NCBI GenBank assembly: GCA_973895155.1
Contig: OZ316894.1
Location: 14,322,001-14,386,000 of the forward strand
Length of the DNA stretch: 64,000 bases
DNA from: Marsupella aquatica
Taxonomy: Eukaryota; Marchantiophyta
Reading direction: 5' to 3'
The notes under the pieces are model-generated. The model did not search any database and was not told where the DNA came from. It worked only from the letters and a program-made list of their open reading frames with translations. Made by a program: the position numbers and the translations under genes. Positions 32,370 through 44,235 of the stretch are shown in pieces. The stretch's first letter is position 1. The number at the start of each line of letters is the position of its first letter.

Positions 32370-34889
32370 CACTTGATAGCTCTTTATCACCAGGAACTAC
32401 GGGAGGGACGCTCCATAAGAAGGAACTACCTCTATTTCCATTAAGCCTTTGCTTCTCCTTGAGACTGTGCAGATGTATTTGGTTTCCGTCACCAGATATG
32501 GGTATTCTTTGGTTTCCACCGCTGGAAATGTCCCCCTACCCGGAAAGACAACTAATCTAGGTCTCCCTTTCCCAAAGAGAAGACTTCTGGACTCACAACA
32601 ATCATATGAGCAACATGCTAGACCACAAGGGCCTCAAGATTTCAGATGAGTGCACATCAACAATTTCTTTCCCAGAAACGCGCTGAAATTTCATAAGAAT
32701 TTCAAAGGAAGTACATGGGTAGGTTGTCACTACCTACTTGCTATACTTTAGCTTCTTCAACTCCTACTACTTAACACTATGGTCCTTTCAAGCCTCAAGG
32801 CATACACTTGAGTTCTAGTACCCCTAGAACATCTACCTTAGTTCCCCTAAGGTCTCTTAGTGCTACTCCTTGATTCTCCATACTTGGACCCACACAAAGT
32901 AACTCACACCAACTTAAGTACTCCTTGCTTGGCTCCAACTCATCACAAAGTCCAAAACCACCCCAAAGGCCAGCAAGTGACTCATCACTAAAAAAGACCA
33001 GCCCACCTTTCAAGGGGGTCAAAGATCCTTACTTATCCTCCTAACTATCTCACTAACTCACTTGTTTGTCTTACCTAACTAATGAGCTAGTTGGTGGCCT
33101 TTTGAAAGCCTAAATCAACTCCTTGATTTTAGCCCTTCATTCAGGTCCACCTCACCTCCTGACTTGGCTATCCTATCCCTCCAAATCAGGGACTAAGTCA
33201 GCCTCCAAAGTACAGTCATCCCTATTTACCAAATAGCTCTAAAAATAGTAGAGGGATCAACTTCCAATGGCCCTCCAAGTTCCTCCAAAGTCTCCATGTA
33301 ACTCAGGTCCTTAGGTACCCTCCATGTTGGCTTTAAGGACTCCACTCCTTACCCTCCTTATTCCTGGACTCCAGAACCAGCCTAGGTCCCCTTGACATGA
33401 AAGAGCCCTTCTCCAGGCCTCACCCATCCGATTAGGGCCTTGCGAATGACCCAAGCATGGTACCTCCTTACCGTACTGGTTAGTGGCTTGGTAATCTGGT
33501 TGTCCTCTCTGAAATGCTTGAGGTACACCTTGGTGAAAGCCCTCAGATTTGAACTTCTGCCCCTCTTGTCCACCTTTGAGCAAGCTAGGTATTGGAACCC
33601 CGTGAGACTACAAACGTAAAGGCCCAGTACTCATGTGAAATATAAGCCCTGGTCTTGACAGTAAGTGCATGGGTGAACGGAGAGAAAGAACTCATGGAAA
33701 TAGGAGAATGAATGCTTCCCATCTATGGTAGAGTCAACTGCCTGATTCAGTTTGGAGCAAGGAGAGAACTAAGCTAGGACTTAGAGAACTGAACTTGTTT
33801 GAAGGGATCGTGGATTATTTGAAGGAAGTCTGGCTGGTGCTTCTGTTCATACCAGCCCTCCATTCTCACAAAAAATATCTCCCTTCCATGTGTTCTTCTC
33901 TCGATTGTCGGTTGACCTTGGTAGCATTCAATTTGTGAGTCCAAAGAGCAGCCATTCTAATTTCAGAAATATCTCTATGGACTTGATACTAATCCTGCAT
34001 TCAATTCTTGAGTCCAAAGAGCAGCCATTCTAATTTCAAAAATATTTCTATGGACTTGATCCTGCATTCAATTCCTGAAGTTAAGGGCCACAGCTCAGAT
34101 TTCTTGTCAATCACCCTAGCTGAGGAAATGGTCTTCTAGCTGTCCACTGTTGCCACCTCGAAGTTCCCCTATAGAAGGTGCAAGTTGATTTCGCCTGAAG
34201 AGCCCCCTTGTTAGCAGTCGATGACTTCTCCTTTAAATGTAAAATATTCTCTCTGATTCAGAAATTTCAATCTTCTCTGTTAATTTCCCTTCCAGCCTTT
34301 GCTTTCCCTTTGATCTCCTCCTTTAATTCATGCTCCAGAATTTCCTCTTCTAGTTCAGGTCTTCTGATTCTCCTTGAGCCCAGCATTCCAACCCAGTTCT
34401 TCTTACTTGATTTGGTGGAGTATTGGCTCTCCATTCAGCTGCAGCGTTGAGCTCCATCTTCCTTCAATTTCACTTTGATTTTTGCTCTATTGAATTCTGG
34501 GCTCGACACCTGGCCTTAGCTAGCTCTTTTACATTGTAACCCTGCCCTTTACAGATGTAAATGAGTCCACCACGTTTCTCTACGCAGCTGATTTACCCCT
34601 CTGTATGCACAAAGAACATTCCTCCCTTTAAGTCTCCCTTCAAGTGCTACTTATGGCATTTAACATTAGCCATCTTCGCCTATAGCTCAAAACTCACTCA
34701 TTAGAAAAAAACTATTATGAACATACTCCTGGCTTTCCTAGCCCTAGGGCTTCCTAAAACAATTCTTAGAATTGATATATAACTAAACTTGGCTTTTCTA
34801 TAATTGTTCAAAGTCTGCAATCCGTCATAATTCATAGCTACTTTTACAGAATTCGAACCACTCCCAAAAAGTATCTATAAGTCCAAAAC
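32370..34889. other. Non-coding body of the 32.3 kb insertion
   Basis: No supportable gene in 2.5 kb. Open frames here are short and lack known motifs. A tandem duplication lies at 33925-34078. Confidence 0.5.
33925..34078. repeat. Tandem duplication, about 70-bp unit, 2.2 copies
   Basis: CATTCAATT...GAGTCCAAAGAGCAGCC and ATGGACTTGAT recur at 33925 and about 33998, and a third start (CATTCAATTCCTGA) follows at about 34065. Confidence 0.8.
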
Positions 34890-35032
34890 TGTTGTGGGAT
34901 TAATGAGACAAAGAGTTGGTTCCATCTTTACTCTTGGTAGAATATGTACATGTGGCTACGGCCTAAGTAGTTAGGGTAGTTACATAGGTAGTTATCCCAA
35001 AGATAGACTTAACTCAAGTATGAGTTACAACA
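34890..35032 (-). repeat. 3' LTR of the non-autonomous element
   Basis: TGTTGTGGGA...GTTACAACA in plus reading. The adjacent CTCCCCCTTTG at 35033-35043 is the purine tract on minus. Confidence 0.9.
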
Positions 35033-37760
35033 CTCCCCCTTTGTAACATTGGGGTTTAAATGTTACAATCAAGAGTCTACTTTGGGTATATTCAGTGGTA
35101 TACAATAGGTTTTGTTTATGTCTAGCCTATTTTATAAATGGTGTAGCCATCTCAAGTCTACTATAAATGAATGTCAAGCTTCTCATAATAGATGTCTTAT
35201 AATTCATGTTGCATGGTAAAGTGTAAGTGGGGGATGTAACCTCATTAAAACCTCCCCTACTTTCTTTGTGGGAGGAAAGAGTATTACCATCCCCATGGGT
35301 GTAACATATTTGGGTTTAAGCATATAGTGTATGTGTAATTTCTACAAAGTCTCTTAAGGTGCTTGTCAGCACTATAGGCTTGTTGAAGATCTTCCTTGGT
35401 TGATTGTTTCTCGTGTCTCCTTCCAATCTGGAAATGGAGACTCCTTGATGGTCACCGATTACATGCCATGACAAAATAAAGTATTAGTACAAAATGAAGA
35501 TGATATGGTGTAATCCATGGCCTTGGAATTGGATTGGGTGTCCAACCCTAGATTTGGTGTGGGCATAACTTATTTGCACCACATCACGTACCATATCCAC
35601 AACATAGGGTTATCATATTGGGGTATGGCGCACCATCTCTTATGGTGCCTTACCATGCCATGTCTCACCTTATGGTACCTTATGACCTGGTACTGTACCT
35701 CATATTATCATATGGTACTTTAATATCCAGTATACCTCATCAAGTATTGGTACGTGATTGTGTTAACACCATGTTCAATCATTTATAAAAATTCCTTAGA
35801 TTTCATGATTTGCCATATGCATGGAATAGAGTTCCATTTTTAGGTATTCATTGGTGCGAATCGAAAGGCACTTGTGCAATAGGCACATCCCATGGGTTAC
35901 ATTGCTTGATGTCAAGTCTTACTTGAGGTCTCCCCCTCAATTTGTCATTTACTTCCATGTGCAGTAGGCACTCATTGGCTTCCATGTGTAGTAGGCACGG
36001 AGCTTAACTTTTAAGTGCAGTAGGCACGTTGGGAAAAACAATTCTCCCCCTGAATTTGTGAATGGCAATTCTTATATGGTAATATTCCCAATAGATATCT
36101 TTCATTTTAATGCCATTTTGTCCCCGTTCTTAGTATGTGTGTTTCCCTGGTTCAGTGCACATTGTTCTTTGTATACGCAAATCTATTTGATGGGTTTTGC
36201 AATTAAGGAGGGTTTGCACTTAGCGGTATGTTCTCGACGTTTTCTCAAAGTTTTGAAGTTCTTTGTTGCGAGATTTGTTCGTCAGCTGCAGGCGTTCCCT
36301 TCGTACTCTTTAAACGTCAAGTATGCCTTCTTTCTTTGTGGTCCTCTGCTCTATCTATCGTCCTTCACTCCATCTGCGCCTGGTCATGGTTGTCGACAGT
36401 ATAATTCTCCGGTTTGCGCTCTCTCTTATCTTCTGTTATTGGTCCCAATCCTTCCTTCGACAAGGGGAAATCCTCTGAATCTTCTGCTTCACTCGCTTAT
36501 TGTGGCATGGTTCCTTCCTTCATTCCTTCCCTCTGGTCACTTCTTGCTGCATTCCTTCATATTCATTTCCGAATTTCAACACCTCCACATCACATCACTA
36601 TTTCGCTCTATGGTGGTTTGTTATCCTTATTGCCGAAATCGATACGGCACTTGTATCGTTCTGGATGCGGTATCGTACTCGAATGACTCGGGCCTCCTTC
36701 TCCCCTGTCCTTATCATTGTGTGCCGAATTGTATCTGGGTCCAATCCTTCTTCTCTGTAGTCAGTTCTGTGTGTCTCTGAATCAGGTGGACTTCAAGGTA
36801 GTCGGTGGCCCGGTCGGTAAGTCTTGCTCTGTGTGAGGGCCCTTGTTCAAGATTGGGTCGTCTGGTCAATTTCAAAAGGAAAATTCTCTTTCATCAAAGC
36901 GCCTTTGTCGTTCTTCCTTCTTCAAAATTCATTGGAATGCACTTTGAATCTCAGCCAGTGCGTATGATTTTGTCATTCCTTTAGGTCAGATCAAGCAGGG
37001 CGTTCACTTGCGTTCGTGAAAACAATCCATTCGGTTCATAATCCTCAGAACGCGGGAAAAACTTTGAAGGTTCAGTTCACCATCGCCAGGCCCACGTTGT
37101 GCACATGGATGCACATGAAAGGAATGCCGATGTGGAGATAGGGAATTAGTAGAATCTGATGAAAACTCTTCTGCTTCTCTAGCTAGCCGCTTCCGCCTTT
37201 AGAGATAACAATCCCTTTTTCCGCGATTGACATGACCTCACCTCGCATCACTATAGGACTCTCTCATCCGCAAATTTTGTGCACGCTATGACGCAATTCT
37301 TTATCCATCACATCACAATCCTTAATTCCGCCATCTCTCTCTCGTTCATTCAGCTTTTTCCAGCGATACATCGCCAAATTCGTTCATACCTCTCTCTGCC
37401 CCTCTAACAAAGCTCCGTCATGGCTCGGCCTCTTCAGGTCTTAGAGTGAGTCAGTCATGGCCTAAAAAAAAATTTCAGCCAGTCTCAGGTTGTCCTTATC
37501 ATCTTCGAACGATGTTGCGCTTCTTTCATTGATTCGTCAATGTCCTTGTTAAAAATTTTATTTCTGAAAGTGCTCACAGTTGTCGAATGGTTGCCTTCGG
37601 TCCTCTTTCCCGGATCTGCCTTACTCGGTCTTTCTTAATCCTGCTTCGATCCTTATGAGATTATCAATGTCTTCTTCTTTTCGTTGTTCAATTCGCCCTT
37701 CTTCTTAAAAAAAATTCATGGCCTTGCTCCGCTCAGCCTCGTAGAGTCGTGCTGATAACG
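35033..37760 (-). other. Internal region of the non-autonomous element, no gene found
   Basis: Mostly unrecognised. A CTCCCCCTGAATTT segment at 36043-36056 is the reverse complement of the TTCAGGGGGAG seen near the end of copia2 pol, a hint of a decayed copia ancestor. Short repeated words (GTGCAGTAGGCAC-like) lie at 35957-36030. The open frame at 36058-36780 on plus is antisense and has no known motif. Confidence 0.5.
37747..37760 (-). promoter_or_regulatory. Primer-binding site of the non-autonomous element
   Basis: On minus the 14 bases after the LTR read CGTTATCAGCACGA, identical to those after the 5' LTR of copia2 (38891-38904). This is the half-tRNA-Met type site used by some copia lineages. 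Confidence 0.85.
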
Positions 37761-37903
37761 TGTTGTGGGATTAATGAGACAAAGAGTTGGTTCCATCTTT
37801 ACTCTTGGTAGAATATGTACATGTGGCTACGGCCTAAGTAGTTAGGGTAGTTACATAGGTAGTTATCCCAAAGGTAGACTTAACTCAAGTATGAGTTACA
37901 ACA
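37761..37903 (-). repeat. 5' LTR of the non-autonomous element
   Basis: Copy of 34890-35032, with AAAAC duplicated directly outside at 37904-37908. Confidence 0.9.
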
Positions 37904-37908
37904 AAAAC

Positions 37909-38367
37909 TAGGTTTAGTAATTCTAAGGGATAGTGTTAGGTATAGTAACACCGTGGCTAGCCTTCAAAATACATTTTTTGCTCTATGGCTATTTTCCCTA
38001 GGTCCTGCAAGTTGGCTATTTTAAGTTTTGTTCCACTGTAAATAGCTTCTAATTGAACGGCCGAAATGACTTGCACTTTTACAAGGGTTCTCCAGGGCCT
38101 GCCTAGAACCTTCAGAAAAAATCCCAGCCTAAATTACAAACTCTAAGGATCTGATTACCTATCTAATCCACTAATCCACTGTTAATCCACTGTTAAGTTA
38201 ACCGTGGTTTAAACTAATTAAACTTTCTTACTCTGCTTTACTGAAGAGAGTTTACTTCAGTTTCACTTCTACTTCCCACTCATTTACAGGCATAATATGC
38301 TTACTTAGAACAAAAAAGAAAAAATCTAACCTAAAACTAATTTAACCCACTAATTGAGCGGCTCACA
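37909..38367. other. Right part of the 32.3 kb insertion
   Basis: Continuation of the outer insertion after the nested element. AT-rich, no gene, ends GGCTCACA. Confidence 0.6.
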
Positions 38368-38372
38368 ACGAG

Positions 38373-38515
38373 GAAGACCCTACATGTCTTGTAAACATCT
38401 CATGTGGGTGTACTTAAATAAGTTTTTGCTTAATCTAGAGAGAGACAATCTTGTGAAACATCCAATTCTGACTGTTGGTGAACTGAGGAGTTTGATTTTG
38501 TTACACAGTAATTGA
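38373..38515 (+). pseudogene. el3 transposase C-terminus, second half of SWIM finger
   Basis: GRPYMSCKHLMWVYL (CxH half) and HPILTVGELRSL, then a stop at 38513-38515. It matches the ends at 1166-1315 and 3524-3700 on minus. In frame with 32169-32319 once the insertion is removed. Confidence 0.85.
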
Positions 38516-38685
38516 GTCAATCTCTTTTATCCATTAAGGTGGACGTTTAAGAGTACCTGTTTTGTCGCTTTCCAGGTTTCAGAACCAGAAGAATGTATGC
38601 TCTTCGACTAATAAGAATGCGAATATTATGTTAGCGAAGATCGTCTGGATATTAAGTGTGGGTCCAAAATGTTGCCTATTTTGAC

Positions 38686-38699
38686 TAGCAATGTCGCTA
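38686..38699. repeat. el3-type palindromic site downstream of transposase
   Basis: TAGCAA-TG-TCGCTA, 171 bases after the transposase stop and 9 bases before the copia2 target duplication. Confidence 0.7.
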
Positions 38700-38712
38700 A
38701 CAATGAACAACA

Positions 38713-38890
38713 TGTTATAATACATAGGTTAAGTCTAGACTTGGGTTATCTGGACACCTAGGATTACGTTACCTTAACCTTAGGTAACTGCTGTAACTAC
38801 CTAGACTTTGGCTTGAACCAACCACCATGTATATTCTCCATTTGGAACTTGAAGGAAGAACACACTTATCATTGTATAGTTACTCAAACA
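38713..38890 (+). repeat. 5' LTR of copia2
   Basis: TGTTATAATAC...ACTCAAACA, nearly identical to 44695-44872. Confidence 0.97.
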
Positions 38891-38904
38891 CGTTATCAGC
38901 ACGA
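38891..38904 (+). promoter_or_regulatory. Primer-binding site of copia2
   Basis: CGTTATCAGCACGA immediately after the LTR; half-tRNA-Met type. Confidence 0.8.
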
Positions 38905-39228
38905 TATGCTTGAGGCAAATTTTTTTCCAACATAGGATTTTGTGCTACAGAATGATGAATCAGATGTGGGGCTGTTGAATGAGTTGAAACGAAGGTCATC
39001 CTTCTAAATTTTTTTAGAGAAGGATTCGCTTAAGCAAGTATCATAAGGATATAACCCAAAGAAGAAATTTGAATGGAATTCATTGACTCCATTTACAAAT
39101 TGACACCAACAACCATTACAAATTGAGACGAGAGAAATCTAGAAGCAAATTCAAAATTGATGCTTCATCAATTATCTGAGGAAGATTACACATAAGGTGA
39201 TTTGAGGAAACTGCCAACATTGAGAAAA

Positions 39229-40115
39229 ATGGCACCTTCAACAAGTACGATCGAGAAATTAAACTTTCAAGCACTAGATATAGATGGCTTGAATTACTTG
39301 TCGTGGTCACTAGATGTGGAGGCACATTTGGCCTCAAAGGAAATCCCCGATACTATTCTTACAGATGCAGGCCACATTTTACAACAAAAGGCCCAAGCAT
39401 TGATTCTAATAAGACACCATTTAGCGGATTCACTCAAGCTCCAATATATGAATGAATACAATCCTTGAATTCTATGGGAGGAACTAAAGAACCGTTTTGA
39501 TCACACCCGGACTATATTTCTCCCCGTTGCACGCCATGATTGGATAAATCTGCGTGTACAAGACCACAAGTCAATTGCTGAATATAACAGTGAACTTTTT
39601 TGCATAGTATCTCAATTGACTATTTGCGGACACCCAGTAGGAGATGATGAACAGATAGAGAAAACTCTATCTACACTTCACTCCACAAACTTAGTACTAT
39701 CAACGCAGTACCGAAATATGAGGTTTACAAGATATTCAGAGCTAATCGCCCATATGCTTTTAGCATAGAAGCATCAGCTTCTACTGCTATAGAATACAAA
39801 AGCTTGACCACCTGGCACCCTTCCTCCCCAAACACAGACGGAAACTCATTACAATGCTCCACAAACAACACAAAGAAATCAATCACAAGATAGAAGATAT
39901 CAAAGAGGATCATATAGAGGCTGAGGCTCCCAGAGGGGTGGCCGTTTTCAATCATTCAGAGGAGGAAGAAATCAACCTTACAGAGGTAGAGGACGAGATA
40001 GAGGCGGATACAACAGCTTCAGAAATTCATGGAAACGGGACAATGGGTATAACCCACTGACAAGGAGAGCTGATGACTTTAGAGATAAGTCCAAAAATCC
40101 CCCTATCTGCAATAG
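39229..40115 (+). pseudogene. Copia2 gag, N-terminal part
   Basis: ATG at 39229 (MAPSTSTIEKLNFQALD), then GLNYLSWSLDVEAHL, a copia gag motif. A stop at about 39466 is followed by the same frame (FDHTRTIFLPVARHDWI, SIAEYNSELFCIVSQL). A basic Arg/Gly-rich stretch near 39.9-40.0 kb precedes the zinc knuckle, which is interrupted by the MITE at 40116. Confidence 0.8.
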
Positions 40116-40558
40116 GGGGTACACAACATCATCAGTTATCTCAAAAATTTTAGAATCTCAGCTGAGGAGTTGAGTTGGGGCCTTCGAACTTCTGCTCATC
40201 TCAGCTGGGCAGCTGAGGTTGATTCAATCTCGGCTGACCTTGCTGAGATGGGGCGTACGGACCGAAAAAAACGTGGGAAAAAAAATCAAAAAAAAAAATT
40301 TGAAAAAAAAATTCAGAAATTTTCCCATCTCGGCTGGGCTTGCCGAGATAGGTGTCCGTACGGTACGGACGCCTCGTGGCAAAAAAAAATTTGAAAAAAA
40401 AGAGTTTTCCTTCAAATTTTGAAGAAAAATTCAAGATTTGTTTTTCTTCATTTTTTTCTTTTTCGCATCGCAACTTGGCGGCCTCTCTCAGATGAGGTGG
40501 TAGCTGATATCAGGTACACTGATGAAAGTGACTGATAACTGATGAGATTACTTATCTC
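40116..40558. mobile_element. MITE copy 1, Mutator-like, inside copia2 gag
   Basis: 443 bases flanked by CTGCAATAG (40107-40115 and 40559-40567), a 9-bp duplication, the usual size for Mutator elements. The termini are imperfect inverted repeats of about 25 bases that share TCATCAGTTATC (GGGGTACACAAC... and GAGATAAGTAAT...). Inside are repeated inverted CATCTCGGCTGG / GCCGAGATG units next to CGTACGG and long A or T runs. It splits the CNRCGTKGHIRRFC zinc knuckle at codons C-N-R. Confidence 0.9.
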
Positions 40559-42466
40559 CTGCAATAGATGTGGCACAAAAGGTCATATTAGACGCTTTTG
40601 TAGAGCACCTACACATCTGGTTGATCTTTATAAGCAAAGTTTAAACAGAGAAATATATGAATATCATGGAGCATTTCTAGAAGCCCCTACCATCTTACCT
40701 GAAATTCACCTCATCTCCCAACCAAATGAGAACCTGAATTCACTAAATTGTTGCATAGTCAATAGTGCCACGTCACATACCATTCTACAAGACCCAAAAT
40801 ATTTTAAATTCATAACTCCCTCCTACAGAAGAGTCACAACAATAATGGGCCAACATCAACTAGAAGAAGGCCACGGCCCAGCTAAACTCATTTTACCCAA
40901 CGGCACATACATACACATAAAATCTGCGATTTATGCTCCTAAAGCCACAAGAAATCTATTGAGCTTCAAAGACATCCGAGATAATAATTTGCACATACTC
41001 ACCGATATAATTGACTCGCGGGATGTTCTACAAATTGTGGCAAAAACACCAACCGGTATACAGATAAAAGAGACATTAACTGCACTACCGTCAGGTTTTT
41101 ACACTACGAAAGCATATAGTTTTCATACAGAACTCAAGAATAGCACAATTACAGAAATATGGCATAACCGGTTGGGCCACCCTAGCACAACCATGTTTTA
41201 CAAGATCATAAAAGATTGCCAGGGCATACCACCTACAGTACACCCAAGATCACTCACATCTCCTTGCCTGGCCTGTTCAACAGGAGAGATGGTCACTAGA
41301 CCAGCACCCTCAACCACAGACAAAGCCATACCGAGATTCCTTGAGCGACTTCATGCTGATGTCTGTGGCCCAATAGATCCCCCAAGTGGACGCTTCCAAT
41401 TTTTCTTAGCTCTTATATGTGCCTCGTCAAAATGGTCACAGATTTTTCTCCTATCTACCCGAAATCTGGTATTTCCAAGGATACTTGCCCACATATTAAC
41501 ATTAAAAGCATAGTTTCCCGACAATCCAATCAGGAAACTTCGAGTGGATAATTCAGGCGAATTTACGTCACAAACATTTGATGACTTTTGTGTTTCAACA
41601 TGAATTGAAGCTCAATACTCAGTTCCACATGTACATTTCCAAAACGGAATAGCAGAGTCACTCATCAAAAGATTACAAATGATTGCTCGGCCCCTACTTA
41701 TGCAAACAAATCTCCCTGCCTCTGCATGGGGCCATGCAGTTCTCCATGTAGCTACATTACTGAAATACAGACCATCGGCTTTTAATTCAAGTACACCATA
41801 TAATTTAGCTTTTGGTTCTTCCCCGAACTTTTCACATCTCAAAACGTTCGGCTGTAAGTATTGGTCCCAATATTGGGGCCTAAAAGGACAAAAATGGGAC
41901 CACATCGCCAACCTGGCATTTATGTGGGTTTCGACTCCACAGCCATTATCCGCTACTTGGAACCATCAACATCGGACGTATTCAAAGCACGTTTCGCTGA
42001 TTGCCATTTTTATGAAACTATTTTCCCCAAGTTGGAGGTGACGAAAACCCATAGACACAAATTACCTAAAGATTTACAATGGCAAATCCAGACTGGATTT
42101 TGGAATGACCCTCGCACACAGCAAGCAGATTCAGAAATTCAGCGCACACTGCACCTTACAAGAATGATGGATCAACTCCCTGATGCTTTTGCAAACGATG
42201 CTAAAGTGACTAGATCCCACATCCCAGCAGTGAACACTCTATCCCAAATACAGCACCTGGATATAACGAATCAAACAGAACCTCGAGTCAAATGTGGGAG
42301 ACCAACTGGAGCAACACATAAGCAGCCAAGGCAGAGGCGTTGCAAGGAGACCATACAACCAGCATCAAACCCACCGACAACAAAGATACTTTCTGAAACA
42401 ATGCATCTCGAACATGAAGAAATTGCCATCAATTATCAACATACAGGACAAATCTGGGATCGGTAG
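40559..42466 (+). pseudogene. Copia2 zinc knuckle, protease and integrase
   Basis: CNRCGTKGHIRRFC is the gag CCHC knuckle. Protease: CIVNSATSHTIL stands where copia has (L)DSGAT, so the catalytic Asp is Asn. Integrase zinc domain: HNRLGHPST...CLACSTGEM. Core: LHADVCGPID, VDNSGEF and NGIAESLIKRL hold the D, D and E. Stops at 41511 and near 41600 and a shift near 41.87 kb interrupt it. Downstream text (41861-42466) is the linker to RT. Confidence 0.9.
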
Positions 42467-44235
42467 ACCACACCTTTGGATCATATGTTTGTATTCCAAA
42501 CATCACAAGATATCACTGAAGATTTACCTGATCCCAAACAATCCTGGAGGCTCAAAAACGACACGATTGGACAAAATGGGAATCAGCCATAACTCCGAAT
42601 TGGATTCATTAATATCACGTAAAGTATTCGGACAGATTTCCCCGGTTTCACATGAAACCCACCTAACTGGATACAAATGGATTTTTGTGAAGAAGCGAAA
42701 TGCAAAAGGTGAAATAGTGAGATACAAAGCACGACTTGTGGCCCGAGGATTTACACAAATCCCAAGAAAGGATTACGACTTGACTTATTCTCCAATGATA
42801 AATATCATCACCTACAGGTACCTCATAGCATTTGCAATACACTATAAACTTTCCATGCATCAATTGGATACAGTGACCGCATACCTATATGGAAAACTTG
42901 ACAAGAATATACAGATGGAGGCTCCGCCTGAGGTGATAAATAGGCTTAAATACCACAGTGAGGGGGAGAACTTACCGAAAAGCCAAGAGGCTGGCCCTTT
43001 TGGCCACACAAATCATAATGTGCTATACAACACCTCACAAACATATGCATATATGGCTTCTCCAAAGCCAGTGATAAGATTGAAAGCTTGTACAACTCAA
43101 ATCCGCTTTGCAATTCAAGTACTACGCTCGCTGTATGGGCTGAAACAGAGCGGACGCACCTGGTATCAATGCTTTCAAGCAGATATGATAGCCATGGGAT
43201 TTACAAATGCAGATGTTGCACCATGCATATTCATTAAACGAGAAGGAAAAGAACTGATCATTATAGCAATATATGTTGATGATCTAAACTTGTTTGGCAC
43301 TAGCAAGATAATGCTAGAAACAATCAAACTGCTCCAACGTATTTTTGAAATGCGAGATTTGGGAAAGACATCATTCTGTCTTGGCTTACAGCTCGAGCAC
43401 TTACCTCAAGGTATCCTTCTCCACCAATCTACATACACTCAAAAAATGCTCAAAACATTCAAAATGCTCACAGCAAAGAGTGTAAAATCTCCAATGGACC
43501 TGTGTTCATTGGATCGGAATAAAGATATTTTCCAAAAAAGAGAAGAGAACGAACCCCTACTGGGCTCGAAGAAGCCTTACTTATCTGCAATAGGCGCCCT
43601 CATGTTCTTGGCAAGCCAAACACGACCGGACATCGCATTTGCAGTGAACCTGCTAGCACGCCATAGCTCACAGCCCACAATACAACATTGGAATGGGCTT
43701 AAACGAATCTTCCGCTATTTGAGTGGAACAATTGATCTTGGTTTACTCTACCCATCAGACATCGACATTACACTCTATGGATATGCAGATGCAGGATACT
43801 TATCCGACCCTGCAGATGCAAAATCCCAGACAGGCTACGTATTTCTTACTGGACCTACAGCAATTTCTTGGAAGAGCACCAAGCAATCTCTCACTACAAC
43901 ATCATCTAATCATTCAGAAATAATTGCATTGTACGAAGCTAGCCGCGAATGCCTTTGGCTACGCACAGTAATAGACTACATTCTAGAAAACACAGGTACG
44001 TCAAAACTTACTTCACCCACTGTGATTTACGAAGACAATAGACCATGCGTCAAACAGATAGCCGCAGGATACATCAACATTCTTTAATATGAACAACAGC
44101 ATAAACAGATCGAAGTACAATGGATCCCTAGTCAACAGAACTCTGCCGACATATTCACAAAGGCTTTACCTCCTATCACGCACAGTGAACTTACCAAAAC
44201 TTTAGGGATGCGCACCTTTACTTCACTTTTATAGG
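42467..44235 (+). pseudogene. Copia2 reverse transcriptase and RNase H
   Basis: An open frame runs to 44087: TGYKWIFVKKRNAKGEIVRY, ARLVARGFTQ, QLDTVTAYLYGKLD, then IIIAIYVDDLNLFG (YVDD active site), SQTRPDIAFAVNLLARHS, and RNase H with YGYADAGYLSDPADAKSQTG and ISWKSTKQSLTTTSSNHSEI. After a stop at 44085-44087 the end of RNase H continues to about 44235 (WIPSQQNSADIFTKALPP). RT itself looks intact. Confidence 0.95.

Larger units (their letters stand above)
34890..37903 (-). mobile_element. Non-autonomous copia-type LTR element (about 3.0 kb)
   Basis: Two 143-bp LTRs, at 34890-35032 and 37761-37903, differ by a single base that I can see (AAGATAG versus AAGGTAG). A 5-bp duplication AAAAC lies at 34885-34889 and 37904-37908. 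On minus, a primer-binding site follows the LTR and a purine tract precedes the other one. No gag or pol is recognisable, so it needs another element's enzymes. The near-identical LTRs make it a young insertion. Confidence 0.9.
32320..38367. mobile_element. Insertion with TG...CA ends and 5-bp duplication (LTR-type, possibly solo LTR)
   Basis: It starts TGTCAGACCC, ends GGCTCACA, and is flanked by ACGAG at 32315-32319 and 38368-38372. Removing it with one duplication rejoins the SWIM finger in frame (RHTR then GRPYMSCKH). Without the nested element at 34890-37908 it is about 3.0 kb. I see no internal LTR pair and no coding, so a long solo LTR or a non-coding LTR derivative is likely. A DNA element is less likely, since the ends are only weakly inverted. 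Confidence 0.75.

Noticed and set aside
36058-36780. 240-codon open frame on plus
   Set aside because: It is antisense to the non-autonomous LTR element, has no known motif, and shows Cys/Ser/Leu-rich composition typical of chance frames.
40170-40473. Lys- and Phe-rich open frames inside MITE 1 (and the same in MITE 2)
   Set aside because: Products of long A and T runs on both strands, with no conserved protein.
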